Shown: piece after piece, positions 1 to 9,582 of the stretch
How positions within the stretch are numbered: the stretch's first letter is position 1
Layout of the letters: the number at the start of each line of letters is the position of its first letter
DNA from: an uncultured Saprospiraceae bacterium
GTDB taxonomy: Bacteria; Bacteroidota; Bacteroidia; Chitinophagales; Saprospiraceae
Length of the DNA: 64,000 bases
Assembly: GCA_937997635.1 (NCBI GenBank)
Contig: CALLFA010000175.1
Coordinates: 1 to 64,000 of the forward strand
Direction of reading: 5' to 3'
Made by a program: the position numbers and the translations under genes
Notes under the pieces: generated by a model
Seen by the model: only the letters and a program-made list of their open reading frames with translations
The model's database searches: none
What the model was told of the DNA's origin: nothing

Positions 1-998
1 ACATTGACAAAGGGTAAGTTGATGAAATCAATACCAGCAGTACCTGCTCTCTCCATTACTTTTTCTGATAAGGAGTCTCCAAAATTTTCAATATCTGACA
101 CCTTTATTTTCATGACTGCTCTGTTAGAGTTAGCCATCAAAATATAACGTTGACCTTCTTTTTCCATTTCAATCATATCAAGAGGCGTATTCCAATTACC
201 CAACTCAGCAACTGTACGACCTTTCATGTGCTCACCATTTTTGAGGCCATCAACTGGGAAAACCACTAATGGCGTACACGTATAACTAGCGAGTATTTGC
301 TGTTTGTTGTTTATTGTTACAGGTGTAAATGTTTTTATCGGAGCATGTGTCTCGTATTTTCCATGAGCTGCATGATAAATCTCTAAAGAACTCTGCATTT
401 CTTCATCACTAAATGGAAATGCCAACGCCCTGAATGTTGAAGCAAATTCAGCATTACTCAAACCACTTACCATCACCTTACCGTCAGTATATCTCAAATC
501 AGAAATTGCCCACTTGCGTAATGAGTTCCCACGTCTATCTTCTGCTTCGACTGAAACAGCATTGCTAATTGCAGTTTTTGAATGACTAACATGATCAATA
601 GACACTGCTTCTAGCGTATTGTTGTTGACAAGAAAGAGTAGTGATTTGCCAGAACTGTGATTGACAGCTAAGTATACATTTTCAGTAGCGGGATCTACAG
701 CAAGATCTATTATTTGAAATTGATCACTTGTCGTACCCAGTAAATTACTCAATTGTGCTTCTAGATCTTCAATGGCCATGATGTCATTTGTTGCTTTGGC
801 TTGATTAGACAAGTCTATAGCTACAATTTGAGCAGCATCACTATCACCTACAAAGAGAATACTTTCAGGACCAAAAGCCAGAGCGTGTATACTCTGTATG
901 TCCGGGTTACCTATAACAAAGTCTTCTGTCAGATCATTTGACCATAATGAGGAACAGGTCAACAAAGAGAATAAAAGAAGTGCAGCTAATTGTTTCAT
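1..998 (-). CDS. Secreted or lipoprotein propeller-like protein of unknown function, 3' truncated
   Basis: An open frame runs on the minus strand from an ATG at 998 to the window edge with no stop, so about 332 N-terminal residues are visible and the C-terminus is missing. It opens with a basic and hydrophobic leader (MKQLAALLLFSLLTCSS), which could be a lipoprotein signal with Cys 15 or an ordinary signal peptide. The rest alternates short beta-type segments such as ILFVGDSDAAQIVAIDLSN and VYLAVNHSSGKSLLFLV, which suggests a beta-propeller exported to the periplasm or surface. I recognise no catalytic motif. It is divergent from the receptor gene at 1168, with about 170 bp between them, so they may share a regulatory region. 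The family is unknown; coding status is well supported by frame length and the leader. Confidence 0.75.
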   Translation of the reverse strand, partial: MKQLAALLLFSLLTCSSLWSNDLTEDFVIGNPDIQSIHALAFGPESILFVGDSDAAQIVAIDLSNQAKATNDIMAIEDLEAQLSNLLGTTSDQFQIIDLAVDPATENVYLAVNHSSGKSLLFLVNNNTLEAVSIDHVSHSKTAISNAVSVEAEDRRGNSLRKWAISDLRYTDGKVMVSGLSNAEFASTFRALAFPFSDEEMQSSLEIYHAAHGKYETHAPIKTFTPVTINNKQQILASYTCTPLVVFPVDGLKNGEHMKGRTVAELGNWNTPLDMIEMEKEGQRYILMANSNRAVMKIKVSDIENFGDSLSEKVMERAGTAGIDFINLPFVN

Positions 999-1167
999 AA
1001 AATGTTATTTAGTTTGACTTTGAGAACTAATTATAAACAATGGGAAAGCAAAGAATGTTTATATCTGTATCATATGTATTCATCAGCATATGAAAGGCTG
1101 ATACCAATGTTGAGAATCCAGCTTTTTAATGCGATATTTGCACCCGCATTACTAACACATGCAATCC

Positions 1168-3528
1168 ATGAGGTATTTATTAAGTAAAGTATTGTTTCTA
1201 ATAAGTATCGTTACCTATACACAAGGCGCGTTATACAACATTACTGGCACTGTAACAGAATCCAATTCTAACCAAGCGATAGAGTATGCCACTGTGGTTG
1301 CCAAAGACATGGTGACTAATGATATACTTGCAGGAACCACAACAGAAACAGGTGGTAAATTTGAGTTAGCTGTAGCCAAACAAGACGTCTTCATAGAAAT
1401 AAGTTTTATAGGATATAGCTCATTGGTGTTGAATGATATTTCATTTGTTAATAATCATGCGTCTTTAGGTAATGTCACGCTAGGCCCTGATGCTTTTGCT
1501 TTAGAAGAAGTCACTGTCAGCGCCGCCAAATCCACGACCGAATTTAAACTAGACAAACGAGTATTTAATGTTGGTGCAGATCTCAGTTCTTCGGGTGGAA
1601 GTGCACTGGAGGTTTTGTCTAATGTGCCTTCCGTCAATGTCAACATAGAAGGACAAATTTCACTTCGTGGATCAACTGGTGTACAAGTGCTCATCAATGG
1701 CAAACCATCTATACTCGCAGATGAAGGTGGCAATGCTCTTGGCACAATTACTTCCGATATGATTGATAAAATCGAAGTGATTACCAATCCTTCTGCAAAA
1801 TACGAAGCTGAGGGTACAGCAGGGATTATCAATATTGTCTTGAAGAAAAATGAAAAGAATGGGCTTAATGGATCTATCTCCGTCAATACTGGAGTCCCGC
1901 ATAATCACAGTGTCGGCTTGAGTCTAAATAGACGAACGGAAAAATTCAATCTATTCACTCAGTTGGGTGTCGGTTACAGAGAATTGCCGACAGACTTAGC
2001 ATTCATATCTGAAGATAAAGCAAACAACAGCAGGCTTAGTTCTACTGGAGAAGAATTTAGAAATGAACTCTTCTACAATCTGATTTTAGGTACTGATTAT
2101 TACTTCAATCCACAAAACGTCATTACACTGTCTGGGAGTTTTGCGTATGAGATTGAAGACCAGCCTTCCATGACAAATTTTCAATTGGTTGAAAACGGGT
2201 CTTTGATTAGCGAATGGAATAGAAATGAAGTCACAGAAGCTACAAATCCAAAGGTTCAATACGAGTTACAATACAAAAGAGAGTTTACAGATCACAAAGA
2301 CCATCAATTGTTGTTCAGTGCCGTAGGTCGATTTTTCGGTAAAGAACAATCGAGCGTTTTTGACAATACATTTACAACAGGAGTAAATAACCTAACACCC
2401 CAAGAAACAGAAACTGCTTTTGAAGAAGGTAAATACACATTCAACTTAGACTACACCAAACCGATAAATAAAGAAGTGACAGTAGAAGCAGGGACTCAAT
2501 ATTTGATTAACGATGTCAGCAATGATTTCGAAGTGAGAGATTTAGTCAATAGTGAATTTGTTTCAAATCCAGGCTTCACTAACCTTTTTGAATATGGCCA
2601 GAAGGTACTTGGTGTCTATGGTACGGCGTCTTATGAAGGAAGTGTCTGGGGAATCAAAGGCGGTCTTAGATTAGAAAATACAGACATCTCTACCCTATTG
2701 GTAAACACCAATGAAGCCAACAATCAAAACTTTACGGATCTGTTTCCGTCGGCACACACCTCTCTTAAATTAACTGAAGCGATTTCGTTTCAAGCAGGCT
2801 ATTCTCGACGAATATATAGGCCGCGTTTGTGGGACCTAAATCCATTTTTCAACATAAGAAATAACTTTAATTTCAGAGCGGGGAATCCAGATTTACAACC
2901 TGAGTACACAGACAGTTATGAGGTGGGAGGTATTTTTATTTTTGATCAAATCTCATTAAATGTCAATGGCTACTACAGATTAACAAATAATAAAATCGAT
3001 CGCATCGCTGTGTTCACTGACAATGTCACCGTAACTAGACCAGAGAATGTCGGCATCAACAAAGCTGCTGGCGTAGAAGCAAATTTTAAATATACAGCTA
3101 GTAAAAGGATCACACTCAATGGTGATTTCAACTACAACATCTTCCAACGAGAAGGCATGTTTAGTGATCAGGTTTTTGATTTTTCTGCTGACCAATGGAC
3201 TGGTGAATTGACAATGAAATCCAAACTTAGCAAGGCCTTCGACATTGAAATATCAGGACAACATGAATCAAGAGTAGAAACCGTACAAGGCATTCGATCA
3301 GCCAATACATATGCCAACTTAGGCCTACGATACAAAATTCTCAACGGCAAAGGTGTTTTGAATTTTAGCATCAGAGATGTATTTGCTACACGCATTGATA
3401 AGTTAACTATAGACAACCAAGAATTTTTTCTGTTTTCTGAAAGACAGAGAGGTCGATTCATCACGTTTGGATTTAGCTATGGATTTGGCAAAGGTGAAGC
3501 GATGCAATATTCTGGAAGGCGGAGATAA
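1168..3528 (+). CDS. TonB-dependent outer-membrane beta-barrel receptor (OMP_b-brl_3 type)
   Basis: This outer-membrane receptor has a signal peptide (MRYLLSKVLFLISIVTYTQG), a CarboxypepD_reg-like domain at about residues 25-105 (ITGTVTESNSNQAIEYATV), a plug domain at about 115-220 (LRGSTGVQVLINGKPSIL, and VITNPSAKYEAEGTAGIINI), and a long C-terminal beta-barrel ending in an aromatic-rich strand. The plug phrase SAKYEAEGTAGIINI is typical of the 'outer membrane beta-barrel family protein' class rather than of true SusC proteins. No SusD partner follows. The open frame begins at 1159, but the ATG at 1168 gives a cleaner signal peptide. Substrate cannot be read from sequence. It stands alone, upstream of a repeat-bearing gap, and nothing ties it to the sugar operon at 3909. 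Confidence 0.88.
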   Translation: MRYLLSKVLFLISIVTYTQGALYNITGTVTESNSNQAIEYATVVAKDMVTNDILAGTTTETGGKFELAVAKQDVFIEISFIGYSSLVLNDISFVNNHASLGNVTLGPDAFALEEVTVSAAKSTTEFKLDKRVFNVGADLSSSGGSALEVLSNVPSVNVNIEGQISLRGSTGVQVLINGKPSILADEGGNALGTITSDMIDKIEVITNPSAKYEAEGTAGIINIVLKKNEKNGLNGSISVNTGVPHNHSVGLSLNRRTEKFNLFTQLGVGYRELPTDLAFISEDKANNSRLSSTGEEFRNELFYNLILGTDYYFNPQNVITLSGSFAYEIEDQPSMTNFQLVENGSLISEWNRNEVTEATNPKVQYELQYKREFTDHKDHQLLFSAVGRFFGKEQSSVFDNTFTTGVNNLTPQETETAFEEGKYTFNLDYTKPINKEVTVEAGTQYLINDVSNDFEVRDLVNSEFVSNPGFTNLFEYGQKVLGVYGTASYEGSVWGIKGGLRLENTDISTLLVNTNEANNQNFTDLFPSAHTSLKLTEAISFQAGYSRRIYRPRLWDLNPFFNIRNNFNFRAGNPDLQPEYTDSYEVGGIFIFDQISLNVNGYYRLTNNKIDRIAVFTDNVTVTRPENVGINKAAGVEANFKYTASKRITLNGDFNYNIFQREGMFSDQVFDFSADQWTGELTMKSKLSKAFDIEISGQHESRVETVQGIRSANTYANLGLRYKILNGKGVLNFSIRDVFATRIDKLTIDNQEFFLFSERQRGRFITFGFSYGFGKGEAMQYSGRRR

Positions 3529-3597
3529 AAATCGGCAAAACCGCATGGCATGTAGCGACGAATTTATTCGTTGTTCTATTTCTTCTTTGTTGCAAGC

Positions 3598-3779
3598 AAT
3601 ACGCCAATAGGTTGAAAACCTTTGGCTCACGTTTAGGTGTCAGGTGAACAAATGGTCTCCCAACTTCTTTGTGGCGTCAAACCGAATACGCCAAGAGGTT
3701 AAAAACCTTTGGCTCACGTTTGGGTGTCAGGTGAACAAAAGGTCTCCCGACCTCTTTGTAGCGTCAAACCGAATACGCC
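3598..3779 (+). repeat. 87-bp tandem direct repeat, two full copies and a start of a third
   Basis: Copy 1 is 3598-3684 and copy 2 is 3685-3771. Both begin AATACGCCAA and end GCGTCAAACCG, with only a handful of substitutions. A third copy starts at 3772 and stops after about 9 bp. The period of 87 is a multiple of three, so a reading frame stays open through it, but that looks like a by-product of the repeat. Confidence 0.85.
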
Positions 3780-3819
3780 AAATGACCGTTCTTCACTATT
3801 TGTATCGCAACGATAATCA

Positions 3820-3837
3820 TGTCCATATTTTGTCTAG
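3820..3837 (+). promoter_or_regulatory. Direct-repeat operator for the AHG operon
   Basis: TGTCCATATTTTGTCTAG has two TGTMYA half-sites with an 11-bp period. It ends 72 bp before the ATG at 3909. The first 14 bases are identical to the site at 9583, upstream of the permease gene. The regulatory role is inferred from recurrence. Confidence 0.6.
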
Positions 3838-3908
3838 CAATCTTAGTATTATTTATTAGTTTAATCATCGGCCTGTTGATTACATTGCGAAACGATATTT
3901 GAAACACG

Positions 3909-4925
3909 ATGATAACTAGTTTTTACAAAGGAGAAAAAAAATTTGACATACAGCCAAATACCACTGCCAATCCCGGCGATGATGAGGTACAAATTAAAGT
4001 AGCGTATAGTGGAGTGTGTGGTACAGACATGCACATTTTTCATGGAATGATGGATAAGAGAGTGCCCTTCCCAATGCCCATCGGTCACGAAATGTCAGGC
4101 ACGATAGAGCAAGTAGGAGGAGCCGTATCTGGCTTTTCGATTGGCGATAAAGTCGTTGTGAGACCATTGGATAACAGAGCTGAAAAACCATCTGACAAAG
4201 GCCATAGTCATATCTGTAGAGATCTGAAATTTATAGGGATAGATAGTCCTGGATCGATGCAATCCTTGTGGAATGTGCCTGCATTTACATTGCACAAATT
4301 ACCAGCTCATACTGATCTCAAGTTAGCAGCATTGGTAGAGCCTCTAGCTGTCGCCTGCCATGATGTGAAGATGTCTAAATTGAATAATCAAGAACTTGCA
4401 GTTGTGCTTGGAGGAGGTCCAATTGGCTTATTAGTAGCATTGGTAGCAAAACAAACGGGAGCCAAAGTCTATGTTTCTGAAGTCAACCCAACTCGATTAG
4501 CTTTAGCAAAAGAATTAGGCTTCGAGACCATCAACCCAATAGACGAAGATGTTCTCAATAAAATTGAGCAAGAAACCAATGGTCGTTTAGCTGATGTGGT
4601 ATTCGAAGTAGCGGGTGTACAAGCCACAGTTGACCTCATGCCAAAGATAGCAGGAATAAGAGGCAGAATTGTCATGGTTGCCATTCATGGTGAACCAAGA
4701 CCGATTGATCTATTCCAAATTTTCTGGAAAGAATTGGTGTTGATCGGTGCAAGAGTCTACGAACCAGATGATTTTGAAAAGGCAATAGAACTTGTAGCTA
4801 ACGGTGCTTTACCGCTTCAAAAGCTAATCACAAAAGTAGCTTCTTTGTCAGAGATTCAAGAAGTATTTACTGATATAGACAATCACCCAGACGGGATGAA
4901 AGTATTAATGGACTGTCAAAAATAA
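3909..4925 (+). CDS. Zinc-type alcohol dehydrogenase, probable 2-dehydro-3-deoxy-L-galactonate 5-dehydrogenase
   Basis: This medium-chain dehydrogenase (338 aa) probably oxidises 2-keto-3-deoxy-L-galactonate at C5 to the 2,5-diketo acid in AHG catabolism. The N-terminal GroES-like domain has the catalytic zinc residues Cys 37 (GVCGTD) and His 60-Glu 61 (GHE). A Rossmann domain follows, with GGGPIG near residue 168. The structural zinc lobe is degenerate: where other members carry four closely spaced cysteines, only one Cys is seen (HICRD). It is the first gene of a tightly packed operon; the next ATG lies 2 bp past its stop. The substrate is assigned from the neighbours (AHG dehydrogenase, cycloisomerase, KduD) and from the published order of the AHG pathway, not from residues alone. 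It could otherwise be an L-threonine or polyol dehydrogenase. Confidence 0.78.
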   Translation: MITSFYKGEKKFDIQPNTTANPGDDEVQIKVAYSGVCGTDMHIFHGMMDKRVPFPMPIGHEMSGTIEQVGGAVSGFSIGDKVVVRPLDNRAEKPSDKGHSHICRDLKFIGIDSPGSMQSLWNVPAFTLHKLPAHTDLKLAALVEPLAVACHDVKMSKLNNQELAVVLGGGPIGLLVALVAKQTGAKVYVSEVNPTRLALAKELGFETINPIDEDVLNKIEQETNGRLADVVFEVAGVQATVDLMPKIAGIRGRIVMVAIHGEPRPIDLFQIFWKELVLIGARVYEPDDFEKAIELVANGALPLQKLITKVASLSEIQEVFTDIDNHPDGMKVLMDCQK

Positions 4926-4927
4926 CA

Positions 4928-5698
4928 ATGAGTATATTAGAAAAATTTTCACTTGCTGGAAAAACAGCATTAGTTACTGGTTGCAAAAGAGGCATTGGTA
5001 AAGCCATGGCTATCGGCTTAGCAGAGGCAGGAGCGGATATCATAGGTGTTTCTGCTACATTAGAATTAGAAGGAAGTGATGTCGCTAAAGAGGTGGCCAA
5101 GAGAGGAAGGTCTTTTACGGCATACCAATGTGATTTTAGCAAGAGAAGTAAACTTTATGAATTTATCCTTCAAGTCAAATCCGATTTCTCGGAAATAGAT
5201 ATTCTCATTAATAATGCTGGTACAATTTTGCGCAAACCTGCTGCTGAACATCCTGATGACATGTACGATAAAGTCGTAGAAGTCAACCAAAATGCACAAT
5301 TTATTCTGACGCGTGAGATTGGTAAGGAGATGATTAAAAGAGGTAGTGGCAAGGTCGTTTTCACTGCTTCTCTATTGACATTTCAAGGAGGTATAACAGT
5401 ACCTGGCTATGCTGCCAGTAAAGGAGCAATTGGTCAATTGACAATGGCATTTGCCAATGAATGGGCTCAGCATGGTGTCAATGTAAATGCTATAGCACCT
5501 GGTTATATTAGTACTGATAATACTGAAGCTTTGCGTAATAATCCAGAACGATCGTCATCAATTTTGGCACGAATACCTTCAGGCAGATGGGGCGAACCAG
5601 AAGATTTTGCAGGACCTGTTGTGTTTCTCTCATCAGATGCCTCTTCGTATATGAATGGCTCCATTATGTTAGTAGATGGTGGATGGATGGGAAGGTAG
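4928..5698 (+). CDS. kduD: 2-dehydro-3-deoxy-D-gluconate 5-dehydrogenase (KduD-type SDR)
   Basis: This short-chain dehydrogenase (256 aa) reduces 2,5-diketo-3-deoxygluconate to 2-keto-3-deoxy-D-gluconate with NAD(P)H. The cofactor motif is TGCKRGIG (residues 17-24), NNAG is at about 95-98, and the catalytic triad is Ser 148, Tyr 161, Lys 165 (YAASK). The stretches SFQGG/TFQGG-I-VPGYAASK, NVNAIAPGYISTDNT and RIPSGRWGEPED closely follow E. coli KduD as I remember it, and the length is almost the same. Lying between the 5-dehydrogenase and the AHG dehydrogenase, it would complete the two-step C5 epimerisation of L-2-keto-3-deoxygalactonate into KDG. It is translationally close to the upstream gene (2-bp gap). 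A gluconate 5-dehydrogenase is the main alternative. Confidence 0.9.
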   Translation: MSILEKFSLAGKTALVTGCKRGIGKAMAIGLAEAGADIIGVSATLELEGSDVAKEVAKRGRSFTAYQCDFSKRSKLYEFILQVKSDFSEIDILINNAGTILRKPAAEHPDDMYDKVVEVNQNAQFILTREIGKEMIKRGSGKVVFTASLLTFQGGITVPGYAASKGAIGQLTMAFANEWAQHGVNVNAIAPGYISTDNTEALRNNPERSSSILARIPSGRWGEPEDFAGPVVFLSSDASSYMNGSIMLVDGGWMGR

Positions 5699-5756
5699 TT
5701 TTTGGAAATAACAATTATCAAATTATTGGATACGCTCAAATTCTAACATAAATCAT

Positions 5757-7193
5757 ATGAAACGATATAAACTCTTCATCAACGGCAAGTGGGTAGATGC
5801 CAGTCAAAAAGAAACAGATAAAATCATAAATCCATTTGACGAAAGTACAGTTGGTGTCGTACAAAAAGCAACTGCTAAAGATGCTACAAAAGCATTGAAA
5901 GCAGCGGAGAAAGCACAAGTAAAATGGCGGCAATTACCTGCAAGAGAGCGAGCTGAGCTACTCAGAACATTCACAACTGGGATCAGAAAGAATGCCACCA
6001 AACTTGCCAAGTTGATCACAGCAGAACAAGGTAAATTACTCAAAGTGGCTCATTTTGAAGTAGAGGTCACATGTACATTCATTGAGTATGCATGCGAGTG
6101 GGCAAGACATATGGAAGGTGACATTGTACCATCAGATAATCCAAACGAACAGATTTGGATTAATAAAGTACCTAGAGGTGTGGTGGTTGCAATCACTGCA
6201 TGGAATTTTCCACTGGCCTTAGCTGGAAGAAAATTGGGTCCAGCGTTAATCACTGGAAATACGGTAGTGATGAAGCCAACACCTGAAGCACCTTTATCAA
6301 CTTTAGCATTATGTGACATTGCTCAGAAAGCCGGCATCCCTAATGGTGTCATTAATATGGTTACTGGTGATGCAGCAGTTGGAAAAGCCCTAGTAGAAAG
6401 TCCAATAACAAAAATGGTGACAATGACAGGAGGCACGCCTACAGGGCAAGCCATATTCAGATCAGCTGCCAATAATCTGACGCATGTCCAACTTGAACTT
6501 GGCGGTAAAGCACCGTGTATTGTTTTTGAAGATGCTGACATTGATCAAGCTGTCGCCGGTGCCTTACATTCTAGATTTGACAATTGTGGTCAAGTGTGTA
6601 CATGCAATGAGCGTATGTACGTTCATGAAGCTATTTATGATAAATTCATGCGTAAATTTCTTAAAGCAGTTAAAGGTCTTAAAATGGGAGACCCCAGCAA
6701 AGAAGATACAGATATTGGACCTAAAACAAATCTAGCAGGTATCGAACATTTAGAAAAACTCTTAGCTGATAGTGTCAGTAAAGGCGCTAAAATTTTAACA
6801 GGTGGCAAAAGACCCAAAGGCAAACAATTTAAAAAAGGTTTCTGGTTTGAGCCAACCATAATTGCAAATGTGGATCAACAAATGCCAATTATGCATGAAG
6901 AATTATTTGGACCAGTGTTACCAGTGACATCATTCAACACCTACAACCAAGCCATTACATATGCCAATGATACTGAATACGGTTTGGCAGCAATGGTCTT
7001 TACAAAGGACATGAATAAAATTATGCGACTATCGCAAGACTTGGAATTTGGTGAAATATATGTCAACAGAGGACACGGTGAGCAGCACCAAGGCTTTCAC
7101 AATGGACTCAAGTTAAGTGGCACTGGTGGCGAGGATGGCAAATACGGTTTGGAACAATACTTAGAAAAGAAAACGTCTTACATTAAGTTTTAA
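5757..7193 (+). CDS. 3,6-anhydro-L-galactose dehydrogenase (aldehyde dehydrogenase superfamily)
   Basis: This NAD(P)-dependent aldehyde dehydrogenase (478 aa) is predicted to oxidise AHG to 3,6-anhydro-L-galactonate in the cytoplasm. Conserved residues are visible: Asn 150 (AWNFP), Glu 247 (ELGGK) and the nucleophile Cys 281 in GQVCTCNERMYVH. The C-terminal block GEIYVNRGHGEQHQGFHNG, followed by KLSGTGGEDGKYG, closely resembles the characterised Vibrio AHG dehydrogenase as I recall it, and the immediate neighbour is the matching cycloisomerase. The nearest general relatives are lactaldehyde and succinate-semialdehyde dehydrogenases. A 58-bp gap separates it from kduD; no hairpin is seen there, so it is probably the same transcript. 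Confidence 0.88.
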   Translation: MKRYKLFINGKWVDASQKETDKIINPFDESTVGVVQKATAKDATKALKAAEKAQVKWRQLPARERAELLRTFTTGIRKNATKLAKLITAEQGKLLKVAHFEVEVTCTFIEYACEWARHMEGDIVPSDNPNEQIWINKVPRGVVVAITAWNFPLALAGRKLGPALITGNTVVMKPTPEAPLSTLALCDIAQKAGIPNGVINMVTGDAAVGKALVESPITKMVTMTGGTPTGQAIFRSAANNLTHVQLELGGKAPCIVFEDADIDQAVAGALHSRFDNCGQVCTCNERMYVHEAIYDKFMRKFLKAVKGLKMGDPSKEDTDIGPKTNLAGIEHLEKLLADSVSKGAKILTGGKRPKGKQFKKGFWFEPTIIANVDQQMPIMHEELFGPVLPVTSFNTYNQAITYANDTEYGLAAMVFTKDMNKIMRLSQDLEFGEIYVNRGHGEQHQGFHNGLKLSGTGGEDGKYGLEQYLEKKTSYIKF

Positions 7194-7205
7194 ACTTCAA
7201 TCATT

Positions 7206-8267
7206 ATGCCTGTGAATACCATCACGCAATCATCATTTGGGACTTTCAACAATATAGAAATCACCAAATACATCCTGAGCAATAGCAAAGGCATGAAGGT
7301 AAGTGTAATCAACTATGGTGCGACCATTACCTCTATCAGTGTTCTTGATGCCAATGGAAATAAAAAAGAGATTGCTTGTGGATTTGACAATATGGATGGT
7401 TATCAAAGTGAAGCTTATACAGCCAATGCACCATATTTTGGATGTACAGTGGGAAGATATGCATCAAGAATAAAAGATGGAAAATTTACCATCGAAGGAA
7501 TTGATTATTCTACAGCAATAAACAATGGTAGCAATCATCTGCATGGAGGCATAGTAGGATTTGACAAACTTGTATGGAATGCAGAATTGGATGAGCAAAA
7601 TAATGCCATATCAATGAGTTTGACCAGTCCTGATATGGATGAAGGTTATCCAGGAACCGTACATGTTAAGGTCACTTTTTCTCTCAATGAGGAAAATGCC
7701 TTATCCATAAAATACAGTGCTAGTTCGGATAAGAAAACGCCACTTTCATTAACCAATCACACCTATTTCAACTTAAGTGGATTTACAGAAACCATACATA
7801 AACATAACGTTATAATCCATTCTACTCGCATTCTTGAACCTGATGAAACCAATGTTCCAGTTGGGAAGATTATCTCCGTAGATGGTTCTATCGATGATCT
7901 ATCAGAAGGCAAACGTTTATCAACTTGCTTTGCAGAAATGGACACAGGTTTTGAACACTATTACATATTCAATCATTCTTTTGGCACACTTGCGCAAGTA
8001 GCTCGTATTACTGATACAGCAGGTTCATTATCACTAGATATATTGACTACTGAACCAGGAGCTTTGTTTTATACTGGCTATTTTACATCTGACGAATTAA
8101 AGAGAGAGAATGGAGATCAATATGGCCGATACAGAGGATTTTGTTTTGAAACAAGTAGATATCCTAATGGTCCTAACATTGAACATTCGCCTGGTTCATT
8201 CACCAGCCCAGATCGTCCATATCAAAGCGAAACCATTTTTAAAATTAGTCAACAATCGACAACATAA
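7206..8267 (+). CDS. galM: Aldose 1-epimerase (galactose mutarotase)
   Basis: This 353-residue GalM-type mutarotase interconverts alpha and beta anomers of free aldoses such as D-galactose. Family signatures are the NGSNHLHGG loop (His near residue 112), NHTYFNLSG near 182 with the proposed catalytic His, and the C-terminal catalytic Glu in FCFETSRYPN, where most relatives have EtQ-x-PD. No signal peptide is seen, so it should be cytoplasmic. It begins 12 bp after the AHG dehydrogenase stop. In this operon it could mutarotate the galactose released together with AHG. AHG itself is an unlikely substrate because it does not form a normal pyranose hemiacetal; that point is inference. Confidence 0.9.
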   Translation: MPVNTITQSSFGTFNNIEITKYILSNSKGMKVSVINYGATITSISVLDANGNKKEIACGFDNMDGYQSEAYTANAPYFGCTVGRYASRIKDGKFTIEGIDYSTAINNGSNHLHGGIVGFDKLVWNAELDEQNNAISMSLTSPDMDEGYPGTVHVKVTFSLNEENALSIKYSASSDKKTPLSLTNHTYFNLSGFTETIHKHNVIIHSTRILEPDETNVPVGKIISVDGSIDDLSEGKRLSTCFAEMDTGFEHYYIFNHSFGTLAQVARITDTAGSLSLDILTTEPGALFYTGYFTSDELKRENGDQYGRYRGFCFETSRYPNGPNIEHSPGSFTSPDRPYQSETIFKISQQSTT

Positions 8268-8297
8268 GACACTGTCGATTGCAGATCATACACTTAC

Positions 8298-9392
8298 ATG
8301 ACCGAAGAAATTAAATCCATAGACACCAAGATTTTTAAGGTACCACTCGAAGAGGTATTGTCTGATGCTAAACACGGCGATCATTTTCATTTTGAGTTAG
8401 TGACAGTCACCATTGTATTAGCAAATGGGATAACTGGGACAGGATACACCTACACTGGCGGCAAAGGTGGGCATGCCATAAAAGCGATGATAGATCATGA
8501 TTTAGCTCCAGCAATTATTGGGAAAGACGGCAGTGACATTCAAGGACTTTATGACTTCATGCAATGGCATATTCATTATGTTGGTCGAGGTGGCATCGCT
8601 TCATTTGCAATTTCTGCTATTGACATCGCACTATGGGATAGTAAATGCAAACAAGCCAATCAAGCGCTTTGGAAGATGATAGGCGGCACCTCTAATTCTT
8701 GCAACACCTACTGTGGCGGTATTGATCTGATGTTTCCATTGGATAAGTTGCTAAACAATGTCCAAGGTTATTTGGATAGTGGTTATAATGCAGTTAAAAT
8801 TAAAATCGGCAAAGACAAATTAAGTGAAGATATAGAGCGAATAAAAGCAGTAAGAGAATTGTTGGGTTCAGAACGAAAATTTATGGTAGATGCCAACTAT
8901 GCAATGGATGTGCCTCAAGCTATAGAAGCTATCAAGTCTTTTGAACAATATGATATATTCTGGTTTGAAGAACCAATCATACCAGACAACTATACTGGAT
9001 ATGCAGAAATAGTAGATGCTACTAACATGCCACTTGCCATGGGAGAAAATCTTCATACCATTCACGAATTTGAGTATGCGTGCGACCAATCAAAATTGTC
9101 TTACATACAACCTGATGCATCTAATTGCGGCGGCATCACTGGCTGGTTACAAGTAGCAAATCTGGCGGCAAAATACAATCTACCAGTTTGCTCTCATGGC
9201 ATGCAAGAACTTCATGTCAGTTTGGTATCAGCTCAACCAAATGCTGGATGGCTAGAAGTGCATAGTTTTCCTATCGATCAGTATACAACTCGACCACTGG
9301 TTGTTGACAATCATAGAGCTGTGGCTCCAGACACACCAGGTATAGGGGTAACTTTTGACTGGTCGAAATTAAAAGAATACGAGTTGTCTTAA
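8298..9392 (+). CDS. 3,6-anhydro-L-galactonate cycloisomerase (enolase superfamily)
   Basis: This 364-residue mandelate racemase/muconate lactonising fold enzyme opens the anhydro ring of 3,6-anhydro-L-galactonate to give 2-keto-3-deoxy-L-galactonate. Expected active-site groups are Lys 167 and Lys 169 (VKIKIG), metal ligands Asp 198 (VDANY), Glu 224 (FEEP) and Glu 250 (MGENL), and His 300 (CSHGMQELH). The N-terminal segment [16 protein letters not shown], then [11 protein letters not shown], and the C-terminal [15 protein letters not shown] match the characterised Vibrio cycloisomerase very closely from memory, well beyond superfamily level. This is the diagnostic gene for AHG use. It closes the operon, 30 bp after galM. 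Confidence 0.92.
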   Translation: MTEEIKSIDTKIFKVPLEEVLSDAKHGDHFHFELVTVTIVLANGITGTGYTYTGGKGGHAIKAMIDHDLAPAIIGKDGSDIQGLYDFMQWHIHYVGRGGIASFAISAIDIALWDSKCKQANQALWKMIGGTSNSCNTYCGGIDLMFPLDKLLNNVQGYLDSGYNAVKIKIGKDKLSEDIERIKAVRELLGSERKFMVDANYAMDVPQAIEAIKSFEQYDIFWFEEPIIPDNYTGYAEIVDATNMPLAMGENLHTIHEFEYACDQSKLSYIQPDASNCGGITGWLQVANLAAKYNLPVCSHGMQELHVSLVSAQPNAGWLEVHSFPIDQYTTRPLVVDNHRAVAPDTPGIGVTFDWSKLKEYELS

Positions 9393-9582
9393 CTAATATA
9401 CAATAGTTGGTAAAAGACTTATCATTCATGACTCAAGCTTACCAATTCTTCACGACAGCAGAAGCCTTTGGCGCTGACTAGGTTTTCTCACACAAAAATA
9501 GCTCAAGAGTTCTTCTGTTCACAATTCGATTACATGCGGTGTCAAAGGCTATTAACCTCTAAGTGAACTCCAAAAAAGCACT

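Larger units (their letters stand above)
3529..3908. other. Intergenic region with tandem repeat and operator
   Basis: The 380-bp gap holds a palindromic remnant GACGAATTTATTCGTTG near 3557-3573, related to the repeat array at 45.5 kb. It also holds a two-and-a-bit copy 87-bp tandem repeat and, near the 3' end, the 18-bp direct-repeat operator for the 3909 operon. I see no convincing gene. Confidence 0.7.

Noticed and set aside
990-1187. Short plus-strand frame overlapping the divergent starts
   Set aside because: It overlaps the start of the minus-strand secreted protein and the signal peptide of the receptor gene, and its composition is not protein-like.
3644-3859. Small open frame across the 87-bp repeat
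   Set aside because: It exists because the repeat period is a multiple of three. It has no family resemblance, and the operator for the next operon lies inside it.
9456-9575. Weak likeness of the gap before the permease gene to the 87-bp repeat in reverse
   Set aside because: The match covers about 25 bp with many mismatches and is not convincing as a repeat copy.
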